Shown here in pieces: positions 15,980 through 24,697 of a stretch of DNA of 64,000 nucleotides. This stretch comes from CANLBN01 sp050633525 (GTDB taxonomy: Bacteria > Pseudomonadota > Gammaproteobacteria > Pseudomonadales > Cellvibrionaceae), in the NCBI GenBank assembly GCA_050633525.1, contig JBOEGR010000020.1:62001-126000 (forward strand), written 5' to 3'. Below the pieces are notes generated by a model that searched no databases, had not been told where the DNA came from, and saw nothing but the letters and a program-made list of their open reading frames with translations. Made by a program: the position numbers and the translations under genes. Within the stretch, counting starts at the first letter, position 1, and each line of letters starts with the position of its first letter.

Positions 15980-17017
15980 TTACTTACTTTGTTGCAGTCG
16001 AAACTGCCGAGGCGTTAAACCAACGATGCGTTTAAATAATAATGAAAAATGATTACGGCTATCATAACCAACTTCAGCCGCTATTCTGTCTATTGTAAAG
16101 TGTTGTGTCCTCAATAAGGTTTTAGCGCATTCAATTCGATATTGTGTGACATATTGATGCGGCGCTAAACCAATATATCGCTTAAAGCTATGCGCAAAAT
16201 GAAAAGGGCTCATAGCAGCAACGGCAGCTAAGTCGTGCAGCGATATATTCTGATTAAAATGACAGCGTATATACTCGATCACCTTACGTAGTTTCTGTAA
16301 GGGTAAATCGCGATAGTGATGTTGTAGTTTTCCATATCCGCAATAGTAACGAACGATATGTACACTGAGTAAGTGTGCCATTGTTTCCAAATAAAGAGGA
16401 CTTGCTTCGTAATGATAAGCCTCATTCGTTACGCTGAGAAGTGCATTCTGCATTTCAATATCGTAGACATTTAAGTGATGAGTCAGTTCCACATTGTCAT
16501 CGTTGAGTTCGAACACTTCTCGTGCGGTACTCTGTAATAGTGTGTCGGGTATATGTATTTTCGTACAGACCACAGGTTCAGAACGTTTGCATGTGGCGTG
16601 CCACTGCCATTGAATGGCATTCTCATAAGCTCTGGTGATAGACCATTCATGACGCATCAACCCCGCTTTTTGCCAAGTGTCGCTATTATATCGATAGCGG
16701 CCTTGAATGCTGCCTGAGTTAACAAAGGTCAGTACGTGGTCTTTTGTGGCGGGTAACAAGTTTCCGTCAATAGCACGAGGATAATGATAAGAGGAAAATA
16801 AAACAGGCTCCAAGGTAGGCTTTTGTATTGGGTCAGAAAATGTATGGAGGTTGACTTGGGCTGACTGGTTTAATTTACCAGCGACATAAGCAGCATAGTT
16901 GACGCTGTCCGTTACACGAGGCTTTGAGTTACAGGGCTGCGGATTACAGGGCTGTGGTTTACAGGATCTTGAACTACAGAACCTTGAATGATGCTTAGGT
17001 AACTTACACTGTGACAT
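15980..17017 (-). CDS. AraC family transcriptional regulator with Cys/Pro repeat at the N terminus
   Basis: A 345-residue protein. The C-terminal 100 residues hold two helix-turn-helix motifs (SLHDLAAVAAMSPFHFAHSFKRYIGLAPHQY and IDRIAAEVGYDSRNHFSLLFKRIVGLTPRQF; quoted here in joined form across both motifs' conserved parts). The N-terminal domain resembles ligand-sensing regions of AraC proteins but its ligand is unknown. The first 35 residues contain four 5-residue units (SCKPQ, PCNPQ, PCNSK and a diverged one) encoded by 15-bp tandem repeats at 16928-16987. The true start could lie after the repeat. Confidence 0.85.
   Translation of the reverse strand: MSQCKLPKHHSRFCSSRSCKPQPCNPQPCNSKPRVTDSVNYAAYVAGKLNQSAQVNLHTFSDPIQKPTLEPVLFSSYHYPRAIDGNLLPATKDHVLTFVNSGSIQGRYRYNSDTWQKAGLMRHEWSITRAYENAIQWQWHATCKRSEPVVCTKIHIPDTLLQSTAREVFELNDDNVELTHHLNVYDIEMQNALLSVTNEAYHYEASPLYLETMAHLLSVHIVRYYCGYGKLQHHYRDLPLQKLRKVIEYIRCHFNQNISLHDLAAVAAMSPFHFAHSFKRYIGLAPHQYVTQYRIECAKTLLRTQHFTIDRIAAEVGYDSRNHFSLLFKRIVGLTPRQFRLQQSK
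16928..16987. repeat. Four 15-bp tandem repeats inside the AraC-family gene
   Basis: Units start at 16928, 16943, 16958 and 16973. The first two (core TTACAGGGCTG) are nearly identical; the last two are diverged (TTACAGGATCT, CTACAGAACCT). The unit length keeps the reading frame, so copy-number changes would add or remove five residues. Confidence 0.85.
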
Positions 17018-17094
17018 TGTTTGTCGCGCACTCGTTTTTTGAAAACCATCTTTTAAAACTATGAACGTCTTTTTAGTCTAAGGCAAGTTGAATA

Positions 17095-18402
17095 TTATTG
17101 TTTAATTAAACGGCTGCTTGGGAAAATACAAGAAAAGGTGCTGCCTTGATTGTATATGCTATCAATTTGTAATCTGGCGTCATGGCGCAATAGAATATGT
17201 TTTACAATTGCCAAGCCTAGTCCCGTTCCGCCGGTCTGAATAGAACGGCTAGAGTCAATGCGATAGAAGCGCTCAGTTAAACGACTAATATGCTCTTGTT
17301 CGATCCCAATGCCCTCATCTTTGACTTGTACAACTAAATTGCCAGCAAGGTTAATGGTGACAGAGATATTGATTGTTTTTTCTGGTGCTGAATACTTAAT
17401 AGCATTAGTAACAAGGTTCGAGAAGGCACTATGCAGTTCACGGTCGTTACCGAGTAAAGTGATAGTGTCGTTACAGCTGAGTTGAATGGTTTGATTTCTT
17501 TCACCGCTAATTGTGCGTGAATCATTGCAGATCATGTCGAGCAGAGGTTTTAGTACGACCTCGCTTTCATTATCTTTACCACTGGGGTCGGTTTCTAACT
17601 TGGATAGCATGGTGAGGTCATTGATGAGTGTGGTCATCCGTGCGGCTTGTTGCTGCATCTGTTTCATGGCCTTTTGCCAATGCGGGCTCGATTCTAAAGA
17701 TGGGTCACGGCTATCTTCTAAAGTCTCTAGATAACCTCTAATGACGGTCAAGGGCGTGCGCAGTTCATGGCTGACGTTAGCCACAAAGTCTTTACGCATC
17801 TGTTCTAATTTGTATATGCGAGTAATATCTCTAACAACCACAAGCGCTTCTTCTTGACCAAAGCGTGTGATTTGAAATTCGAGTTGGCGTTCATTATTTC
17901 TGGGCGACGGAAGCGTCAGCGGTATACTGTAGTCCCCTTTTTCTAGGTAGGAGACAAATTTAGGGTTGCGAATAAAGTTGATAATAGAGCTACCACTATC
18001 GCCTTTCTTTAAATCTAATAGGCTTTCAGTGGCTTTGTTCCACCAACTAAGGTCACTCCCTTTGAGTAGAATAACAGCATCGTTTAACGCCGCTGTAGTG
18101 GCATCAACACGATTGATCACGCCTTTCAGTTTATTTTTTTCTCTAATCTCGCGTCGTTTTAAGCGGCTAAGGTGATCAAAGACTTGGCCCCACAAACCAC
18201 TGGCATCAGGAATCGTTTTTAATCTGCGCCCTTGTAAACACTTGAGTAAGCGGCGTATGTTGTGAAGATGGTAGCCGATGTAAAGTAAGGCGCCGGCCGA
18301 AAGTGCAATGGTAATACTGCCTAACAGTAGGCCAATAATAATACAAATGATTGAGAGGCCGACAATGCGTCGGAGCTCAGAGGTAATTCCATAATATGGC
18401 AA
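17095..18402 (-). CDS. phoR: Phosphate regulon sensor histidine kinase PhoR
   Basis: A 435-residue membrane kinase that phosphorylates PhoB when phosphate is low. Two hydrophobic segments at residues 10-45 form a short hairpin without a large periplasmic domain, as in PhoR proteins that sense through PstSCAB-PhoU. A PAS-like region follows at about residues 90-195. The H-box is FVANVSHELRTPLT, the N-box is SNLVTNAIKYS, and the G-boxes are DEGIGIE and GGTGLGLAIV. It is 33 bp downstream of phoB and presumably cotranscribed. Confidence 0.95.
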   Translation of the reverse strand: MPYYGITSELRRIVGLSIICIIIGLLLGSITIALSAGALLYIGYHLHNIRRLLKCLQGRRLKTIPDASGLWGQVFDHLSRLKRREIREKNKLKGVINRVDATTAALNDAVILLKGSDLSWWNKATESLLDLKKGDSGSSIINFIRNPKFVSYLEKGDYSIPLTLPSPRNNERQLEFQITRFGQEEALVVVRDITRIYKLEQMRKDFVANVSHELRTPLTVIRGYLETLEDSRDPSLESSPHWQKAMKQMQQQAARMTTLINDLTMLSKLETDPSGKDNESEVVLKPLLDMICNDSRTISGERNQTIQLSCNDTITLLGNDRELHSAFSNLVTNAIKYSAPEKTINISVTINLAGNLVVQVKDEGIGIEQEHISRLTERFYRIDSSRSIQTGGTGLGLAIVKHILLRHDARLQIDSIYNQGSTFSCIFPSSRLIKQ

Positions 18403-18435
18403 AACAACAGCCCTTATTTTAGGTGGTCGGCTATT

Positions 18436-19143
18436 CTATGCTTTTAATGCTAGTTTCGTCGAGAACCTATAGCCGGTTCCTCGAACGGTTTGAATCAAGC
18501 GGTCGTGTCCGTCGACATTTAAGACTTTTCGCAAGCGACGAATATGCACATCAACAGTACGTTCTTCAACGTAGACATTGCCACCCCAAACATGGTCAAG
18601 CAACTGGCTACGGGTATAGACACGATCTTGGTGGGTTAAGAAGAACTCAAGTAAACGGTATTCCGTTGGCCCCATTTGTAATGCTTGTTCGTTGATGGTC
18701 ACCACATGGCTGACAGGGTCGAGGCACAGGCCTTCCGCATGAATAGGGCCAAGCAAAGAGGCTGTTTCTGTGCGCCGCAGTACGGCTTTAAGTCTAGCAA
18801 CCAGCTCACGGGGTGAGAAAGGTTTAGTGATGTAATCGTCGGCGCCAATTTCTAGCCCTTGAATTTTATTATCTTCTTCCCCTTTAGCGGTAAGCATAAT
18901 AATGGGGATGGTATTTGTCAGTTCGTCTTTTTTCAGTCTTCGAGCCAGTTCTATGCCACTGGTGCCGGGCAGCATCCAGTCTAAAAGGATTAAATTTGGT
19001 TTTTCGTCGACGATAATGGCGTGCGCTTGTTGAGCATCTTCGGCTTCAAGGCAGCGATAATCTGCCATTTCTAAGGCGACACGCAACATATCCCGTATGG
19101 GTGCTTCGTCGTCAACGATCAGTATTGTTTTATCCTGGTTCAT
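18436..19143 (-). CDS. phoB: Phosphate regulon response regulator PhoB
   Basis: A 235-residue OmpR-type response regulator. The receiver domain has the acidic pair DDE near residue 11, the phospho-acceptor Asp in LILLDWMLPG and the conserved Lys in YITKPFSP. The C-terminal winged helix carries MGPTEYRLLEFFLTH and RTVDVHIRRLRK. It binds the Pho boxes in front of pstC, pstS and its own gene. It is the first gene of phoB-phoR. Confidence 0.96.
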   Translation of the reverse strand: MNQDKTILIVDDEAPIRDMLRVALEMADYRCLEAEDAQQAHAIIVDEKPNLILLDWMLPGTSGIELARRLKKDELTNTIPIIMLTAKGEEDNKIQGLEIGADDYITKPFSPRELVARLKAVLRRTETASLLGPIHAEGLCLDPVSHVVTINEQALQMGPTEYRLLEFFLTHQDRVYTRSQLLDHVWGGNVYVEERTVDVHIRRLRKVLNVDGHDRLIQTVRGTGYRFSTKLALKA

Positions 19144-19238
19144 TCTGGCCTCAGCTTATTCAGCGTAGGGTATAGGTCGCTTGCGGTATTTTGGCGACCC
19201 AACGATATTCATTTAGAAGAACATTAAATAGGGGAGAT

Positions 19239-19256
19239 ATTACAATTATATGACAA
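19239..19256 (-). promoter_or_regulatory. Pho box upstream of phoB
   Basis: On the minus strand the sequence reads TTGTCAT, ATAA, TTGTAAT: two PhoB half-sites with correct spacing. An AT-rich -10 candidate (TATTTAAT) follows at 19230-19223. This implies positive autoregulation of phoBR. Confidence 0.82.
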
Positions 19257-19306
19257 TCGCTTGGAATCTGCTCTGAGCTAATGGTTGTTTCGTGCTTGCC
19301 TATGCT

Positions 19307-20167
19307 TTAGCCCAAGGCAATCCCAACAAAAATAGCCATGCCCACCCAATGATTATTGATAAAGGCTTTAAAGTAGAGATCGGGCTGACGCTGATTGATC
19401 AACCATTGTTGGTAAGCCATGAGCCCAGCTGCAACAAAGAGGGATAGAAAATAGAGGCCACCTAGCTCAAAACGTTGACCAATTAAATAAAACCCTATCA
19501 GGGTAATGCACTGTAAGCTGCCAGTGATAATGGCCTCACTTCCTTCAAATAAGATAGCGGTTGATTTAACGCCAATTTTTTTATCGTATTCTCTATCGGT
19601 CATGCCGTAGTAGGTATCGTAGACCACAGTCCACAATAAGTTGGTAACATAAATCAACACAACCGTTGCGGTTAAATGGCCTGTTTGTGCGGCAAAGGCC
19701 ATAGGGATACTCATAGAAAAAGCCGCTCCCAGTACGACTTGAGGAAGGTGGGTATAGCGTTTCATAAAGGGGTAGATAACGGCTAAGGCCACGGCTGCAA
19801 AGGAAAGATAGATAGTCAGATGATTGGTGAGTAGGACGAGAAATAGGGCGATAACCAGAAGAGCGATAAATGCCAATTTAGCTTGCCTTAAGCTCAGCTT
19901 GCCCGCGGCCAGAGGCCGCTGTTGCGTACGTGAAACGTGCTTATCAATATTTTCATCTGCAATGTCATTAATGACACAGCCTGCGGCACGCATCACGATG
20001 ACACCTAGAGTAAAGATAATCAGCAGTGAGATATCGGGCACGCCATCGGCCGCTAACCATAAAGCCCACCATGTCGGCCACAGTAATAATAATATGCCAA
20101 TTGGCCGATCAAAACGCATTAATTCCCAATAGGCTTGTACTTGTTTTAGATCAATTTTTGGTGTCAT
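19307..20167 (-). CDS. ubiA: 4-hydroxybenzoate octaprenyltransferase UbiA
   Basis: A 286-residue polytopic membrane enzyme that attaches the polyprenyl tail to 4-hydroxybenzoate in ubiquinone synthesis. The first Asp-rich motif is NDIADENIDKHV, with RTQQRPLA after it. The second is DTYYGMTDREYDKKIG. Both bind the Mg-diphosphate of the prenyl donor. About eight membrane segments are visible. It follows ubiC, which makes its substrate, after 83 bp on the same strand. Confidence 0.95.
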   Translation of the reverse strand: MTPKIDLKQVQAYWELMRFDRPIGILLLLWPTWWALWLAADGVPDISLLIIFTLGVIVMRAAGCVINDIADENIDKHVSRTQQRPLAAGKLSLRQAKLAFIALLVIALFLVLLTNHLTIYLSFAAVALAVIYPFMKRYTHLPQVVLGAAFSMSIPMAFAAQTGHLTATVVLIYVTNLLWTVVYDTYYGMTDREYDKKIGVKSTAILFEGSEAIITGSLQCITLIGFYLIGQRFELGGLYFLSLFVAAGLMAYQQWLINQRQPDLYFKAFINNHWVGMAIFVGIALG

Positions 20168-20250
20168 ACCTTTGGGCCACTGTTTTTTATCATGTGGAGT
20201 TCAGATTGCCACAAGAGGTGAGTGGGTTTCAAGGTGCTTTCAATACCTTG

Positions 20251-20793
20251 CTATGCCTTGAGCGAGATCAGCTCTTCTAAAAAAATCTCCCCAACGAGCA
20301 AGGGTTTATCTTTTAGGATAAATAATGAGCGTCTGCCCCAGAGTGGTTGTACCCCCTTGGCTTTAGTGGGTAGGTGCTGTGCTGAGACACTAGCAATTTC
20401 AACTGTCTTGCGGCGCATGGACGGATCTGCGAATAGGGCACCACCCAAAGGGCGGCTACCCAAATAATGTAAGCGCCTCAATTTTCCTTTCAGGGTAGAT
20501 AACGGAATAATCGTACGGGCATAGACCCAAGGCGTATCATTGCCATAAAGCATGACTTCACGTATTACTGCCCAACGCCGATTATTTAATTTCAAGGCGC
20601 GATACTCTGAAAATTGAGCGCGTTCAATTTTTTGTTGGAGCACTTGAACTCGGAATTGTTTATTGGAAAGAGTGATTAACTTTTGTGTAAGAGAGCCCTG
20701 ATCGAATAGCCAGAATTTTAACGTCGGGTCTAATGTGTAATGGCGATAAGAGGTTTTACGCCAGAGGGGTTCTCGATTTGAGGGAGTGGTCAA
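20251..20793 (-). CDS. ubiC: Chorismate lyase UbiC
   Basis: A 180-residue cytoplasmic enzyme that splits chorismate into 4-hydroxybenzoate and pyruvate, the first step of ubiquinone synthesis. Family features include the N-terminal WLFDQGSLT, REVMLYGND and WVYARTIIP, then GSRPLGGALFADP, and a C-terminal WGRRSLFIL with the late Glu in EIFLEEL. It is the upstream gene of a ubiC-ubiA pair. Confidence 0.93.
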   Translation of the reverse strand: MTTPSNREPLWRKTSYRHYTLDPTLKFWLFDQGSLTQKLITLSNKQFRVQVLQQKIERAQFSEYRALKLNNRRWAVIREVMLYGNDTPWVYARTIIPLSTLKGKLRRLHYLGSRPLGGALFADPSMRRKTVEIASVSAQHLPTKAKGVQPLWGRRSLFILKDKPLLVGEIFLEELISLKA

Positions 20794-20964
20794 AGTAATG
20801 CCTTGCTATTGTGGTCACACTAGCAAGGCATTCTATAGGATTAGAAGAGCTTTTTTGTAGAATTAATACAGGCTAATCGATATTGCCATTCTTTAGGGGC
20901 ATATTGAGCGGGCGCTAAAAGCCCCTTATTAATGGCTAAAGGCTTCTTTATTGACGCTAAAGGC

Positions 20965-22368
20965 TTATTCGCCACTCATTTGTTTAGAGATGACTTGTAG
21001 CTCTTCGCTTGAGTCCATAAGAGTATCAATGGCTTCGTTTGCCATTTTAGGGTCAAGTTGTAAGCGTTTGTAGACGTTCTTATCGATAGGTTCACTCGAT
21101 GCTCCCATCACTAGCCCGCGCTCTTGTAGCAGTTTATTGGCTAAGTAGAGTAACGATGAATATTCCGAATCCTCGCCATCGTAAGAGGGGTCGCTTTGGT
21201 GACGTAAGGCGGTACAGATAGTCTCTGGCATATGCCAATAACCCATTAGCCAGCTCGCTAATTGGTTGCGGTCTACACCGATAATGTGTTGCTCAACCGA
21301 CTGTACAGATGCGTGTGGGTTCGCATCGATATGACGGCAAATGGCTTGGAACTGGCTATTGAAGACTTCTGCAATCACGAGGTAACCAAAGTTATTCAAT
21401 AAGCCGGCGAGATAAGCGGTACCAAAACTAGGTCGGCTTTCACGAGGGATACAGGTCACCAAAGCCTCGGTGGCGGCTGCCACATAAACCGATTGTTGAA
21501 AGTAAGGCATACAACCGTGAGGACCATTTTTAGGCATTTTTAGGGTGTTACCTAAGGCGAGCCCTAGCGCTAAATTAAGCACCATATCGAAACCCAAAAC
21601 ACGCACAATTGCATCGTGAATCGATTTGATTGCACCTGGTGCAGAGTAATAGGGCGATGCTGCCCAGCTGACTACTTGTGCTGATAAGCTGGCATCTAGC
21701 TCGACAATGTCAGTAAGATCGCTGATATCAGCATGAGGGTTAACGCGAAGCCGAATAATCTTGTCGGCAGTTGCTGGTAGGGGTGGAAATTCGAGAGTTT
21801 CTTCTAAGCGCTGCTTGATGCGCATTTCTGTAAATAGGCTAACACTTTTCTCAATATTACTTGGATCGTCAGCTGGGTTTTTAGGCTCTTCTAACGATGT
21901 CAGTGTCGCGACAATGTTATTGACTTTGGCATCACCGATTAGCTGTTGAAAATGGGCTTGTTCCAGTTGTATGTATTGGGTACCGACCCCGATATCAAGG
22001 TAAACGGTTTCGTAGCCTAGTAGGCCTTCATCGACGATAGTAGGTAAGTTATTTAATGCAGGTAGTGCGGGAATCGCACTTACGCCGCATTGCTGCATAA
22101 ATGCATCCAAGGCTTTTCCGGTTAAGGGGTCGTGCTCACCCCCAAAAATATCATTGACCTTTTGAATATCCAGCAAGGTATTGTTGCGTGTAATGGCAAT
22201 GACTTTTTCATTATTGCCATTCTTCAGCACAATGGCCCTTGCTGCGTTGTAGGTCTTTAGCTCGACGACCTGATTGGTTGCTTTAGGGTCCATTGTCGCC
22301 GCTTCAGTAACTGAATAAGGGACTTTGTAACCGTCGAGCAAGCGCTCGATATTTGAAGGGACTGACAC
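20965..22368 (-). CDS. YbaK-like deacylase domain fused to an HDOD domain
   Basis: A 467-residue protein. Residues 1-150 resemble YbaK/ProRS-type aminoacyl-tRNA editing domains (KTYNAARAIVLKNG, TLLDIQKVNDIFGGE, GYETVYLDIGVG). Residues about 190-400 form an HDOD domain (LPATADKIIRLRVNPHADISDL, shown here by its conserved start, then AYLAGLLNNFG and DRNQLASWLMGYWHMP), a signalling module related to HD phosphohydrolases but lacking the catalytic pair. Such fusions occur in other gammaproteobacteria. Its role is unknown but regulatory. No operon partner is evident. Confidence 0.8.
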   Translation of the reverse strand: MSVPSNIERLLDGYKVPYSVTEAATMDPKATNQVVELKTYNAARAIVLKNGNNEKVIAITRNNTLLDIQKVNDIFGGEHDPLTGKALDAFMQQCGVSAIPALPALNNLPTIVDEGLLGYETVYLDIGVGTQYIQLEQAHFQQLIGDAKVNNIVATLTSLEEPKNPADDPSNIEKSVSLFTEMRIKQRLEETLEFPPLPATADKIIRLRVNPHADISDLTDIVELDASLSAQVVSWAASPYYSAPGAIKSIHDAIVRVLGFDMVLNLALGLALGNTLKMPKNGPHGCMPYFQQSVYVAAATEALVTCIPRESRPSFGTAYLAGLLNNFGYLVIAEVFNSQFQAICRHIDANPHASVQSVEQHIIGVDRNQLASWLMGYWHMPETICTALRHQSDPSYDGEDSEYSSLLYLANKLLQERGLVMGASSEPIDKNVYKRLQLDPKMANEAIDTLMDSSEELQVISKQMSGE

Positions 22369-22533
22369 GAATTGAACTCCTGAAAGATAAAAGCATGAAA
22401 AAAAAGAGACTTCTTTCAGTGTAGTTCAAAAATAGAAAAGGTCGCGTATATAGTGGTAATCAAGTCAAAATGCCCTATATCAATTCGCTTTACAGGGATT
22501 GCTGGCTCGTCTTTTTAGCTATAAGTCTTTGGT

Positions 22534-24675
22534 TTAAGCTTGGGCAAATTGCTCACTGTGCCCTATCCAGCGCTCGATGAGTTGTTCGGCCAGTTGAGGG
22601 TCTTGAGATAGTATTTGTTTTGCCTGTTCGTGTATGGAGGGCATCAAGCCCAAGTCTCGTTGCAGGTCAGCCATTTTAAACGCGATATCACCGGTTTGGC
22701 GGGTGCCTAATACTTCTCCTGGGCCGCGAAGTTCGAGATCGATTTCTGCAATTTTAAAACCGTCGCTTGTCGAGCGCATCGCTTGTAGGCGTGCTTTACT
22801 GTGTTGTGAAAGGGATTCTCCATATAGGAGTACGCAGTGGCTGGCAACACTGCCTCGGCCCACACGTCCTCTGAGCTGGTGTAATTGAGCCAAGCCTAAA
22901 CGCTCGGGGTTCTCTATCACCATTAGGCTGGCATTGGGAACATCTACGCCGACTTCGATCACCGTGGTTGCTACCAAAAGTTGGATATTGCCCGCTTTAA
23001 AGTCTGCCATCACCCCTTCTTTTTCTTTCGGCTTTAGGCGCCCATGCACTAAGCCTACCTTGATATTGGGCAGTTGCTCTATTAATACTGCTGCCGTATC
23101 TTTAGCGGCTTCGGCCGATAAGCTTTCTGATTGCTCAATAAGAGTGCAGACCCAGTAGGTCTGTCTACCTTGTTGGCAGGCGTGAAAAATACGCTCAATA
23201 ATGTCTTCTCGTCGCTTTTGACTAATGACAACGGTTTCAACAGGCTGCCTGCCTTTAGGTAGCTCATCTATAACGGAGTATTCCAAATCAGCATAAGCAC
23301 TCATGGCTAAGGTACGAGGGATGGGAGTTGCTGTCATAATGAGCTGGTGAGGTGTTTGGCTTTCTTCAGCATCAACTTGGACACCTTTATCTCTCAGTGA
23401 GAGGCGTTGGTGCACACCAAAGCGGTGCTGTTCATCGATAATCACTAAGGCTAAATCATGGAAACGAACATCATCTTGAAATAGTGCATGGGTGCCGACC
23501 ACCAGCTGCGCTCGCCCTTCGGCGATGGCAGCAGATTGTTCTCGCCGCTCTTTTACCCTCTGCTTGCCGCTTAGCCATCCGACTTGAATCCCCAGTGGTT
23601 CAAACCAAGTGTTAAAGCTAGCTCGATGTTGCTCGGCTAGGATGTCAGTTGGTGCCATTAAGGCAACTTGTTTACCTGATGCAATGGCATGCAGTGCGGC
23701 AATCGCTGCAACGACGGTTTTGCCTGAACCCACATCACCTTGTAAGAGCCTCATCATTGGCGTGCTTTGTCTGATGTCTTGAGCAACATCTTGGCAAACA
23801 CGCTGTTGCGCGCCAGTGAGTTCAAAGGCGAGGGATTGGGTAAAACTAGAGACTAAATCCGCGCCCTTGGTTAATGCTGGGGCTTGTTGTTGTAAACGCT
23901 TCTCTCGCAACCTGAGCAAGCTGAGTTGATAAGCAGTGAGTTCCTCGACAATGAGTTGTTCTTGATAGGGGTGCTCACCCTCTAAGAGCGCATCCAGTGA
24001 GGCGTTTTGAGGGGGGAAATGTAGATAGTGCAAACGCTGAAGTAGCGAGATGTCATGGTCGCCAGTATTGGGGGATAAGTTTGGCAGCATCGTATCGCTT
24101 GCCATTTGAAAGGCTTGCTCGATCAAGCTGCGCAATCGAGGTTGGCTGATACCCTCGGTGGTGTGATAGGCCGGTGTGAGGGTTTGTTCTAAGGCTGGGG
24201 GTGAATCAGCGCTGTAAACTTGGTACTCGGGGTGGTACATCTCCAGACCTGAGGCCCCAGGTCGTACCTCGCCATAGCAGCGTAATCGCCCCCCATTACC
24301 CCCACCTTCGAGAGCCTGTTTTTGGCTTGCATTAAAATGATAAAAGCGGAGGCTGATGGTGCCAGTCCCATCTTTTAGGCGACACACGAGACTACGACGT
24401 TTGCCAAAGACAACACTAGCGCCGCTGATATCGCCTTCTATTACGGCTGTTTGATGGGGTATTAGCTGGCCAATGGGGGTGACCTTGGTTCTATCGACGT
24501 AGCGGTAGGGTAGGTGAAACAGGAGGTCTTGTAGTGTAAACAGCCCTAGTTTTTCTAAACGTAGAGCAAGCTGTTTACCCACGCCTTTGAGTTTGGTTAA
24601 AGCTTGTTGCTGCAGTAAGATGGGTTTAGCCTTTACCGTCTTTACTCCAGCAGCGCTTATTTCATTTCTACCCAT
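22534..24675 (-). CDS. recG: ATP-dependent DNA helicase RecG
   Basis: A 713-residue branch-migration helicase that remodels stalled forks and recombination intermediates. An N-terminal wedge/OB domain (LLFHLPYRYVDRT) precedes the helicase core. That core has Walker A GDVGSGKTVVA, the DEQH box (IIDEQHRFGV), motif III MTATPIPRT, and motifs V-VI (VGVDVPNAS, HQLRGRVGRG). Length fits the family. It lies 22 bp downstream of oxyR; an oxyR-recG operon is known in Pseudomonas and links peroxide sensing to DNA repair. Confidence 0.96.
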   Translation of the reverse strand: MGRNEISAAGVKTVKAKPILLQQQALTKLKGVGKQLALRLEKLGLFTLQDLLFHLPYRYVDRTKVTPIGQLIPHQTAVIEGDISGASVVFGKRRSLVCRLKDGTGTISLRFYHFNASQKQALEGGGNGGRLRCYGEVRPGASGLEMYHPEYQVYSADSPPALEQTLTPAYHTTEGISQPRLRSLIEQAFQMASDTMLPNLSPNTGDHDISLLQRLHYLHFPPQNASLDALLEGEHPYQEQLIVEELTAYQLSLLRLREKRLQQQAPALTKGADLVSSFTQSLAFELTGAQQRVCQDVAQDIRQSTPMMRLLQGDVGSGKTVVAAIAALHAIASGKQVALMAPTDILAEQHRASFNTWFEPLGIQVGWLSGKQRVKERREQSAAIAEGRAQLVVGTHALFQDDVRFHDLALVIIDEQHRFGVHQRLSLRDKGVQVDAEESQTPHQLIMTATPIPRTLAMSAYADLEYSVIDELPKGRQPVETVVISQKRREDIIERIFHACQQGRQTYWVCTLIEQSESLSAEAAKDTAAVLIEQLPNIKVGLVHGRLKPKEKEGVMADFKAGNIQLLVATTVIEVGVDVPNASLMVIENPERLGLAQLHQLRGRVGRGSVASHCVLLYGESLSQHSKARLQAMRSTSDGFKIAEIDLELRGPGEVLGTRQTGDIAFKMADLQRDLGLMPSIHEQAKQILSQDPQLAEQLIERWIGHSEQFAQA

Positions 24676-24697
24676 TCCAAATTACCCATTCAAAGCC

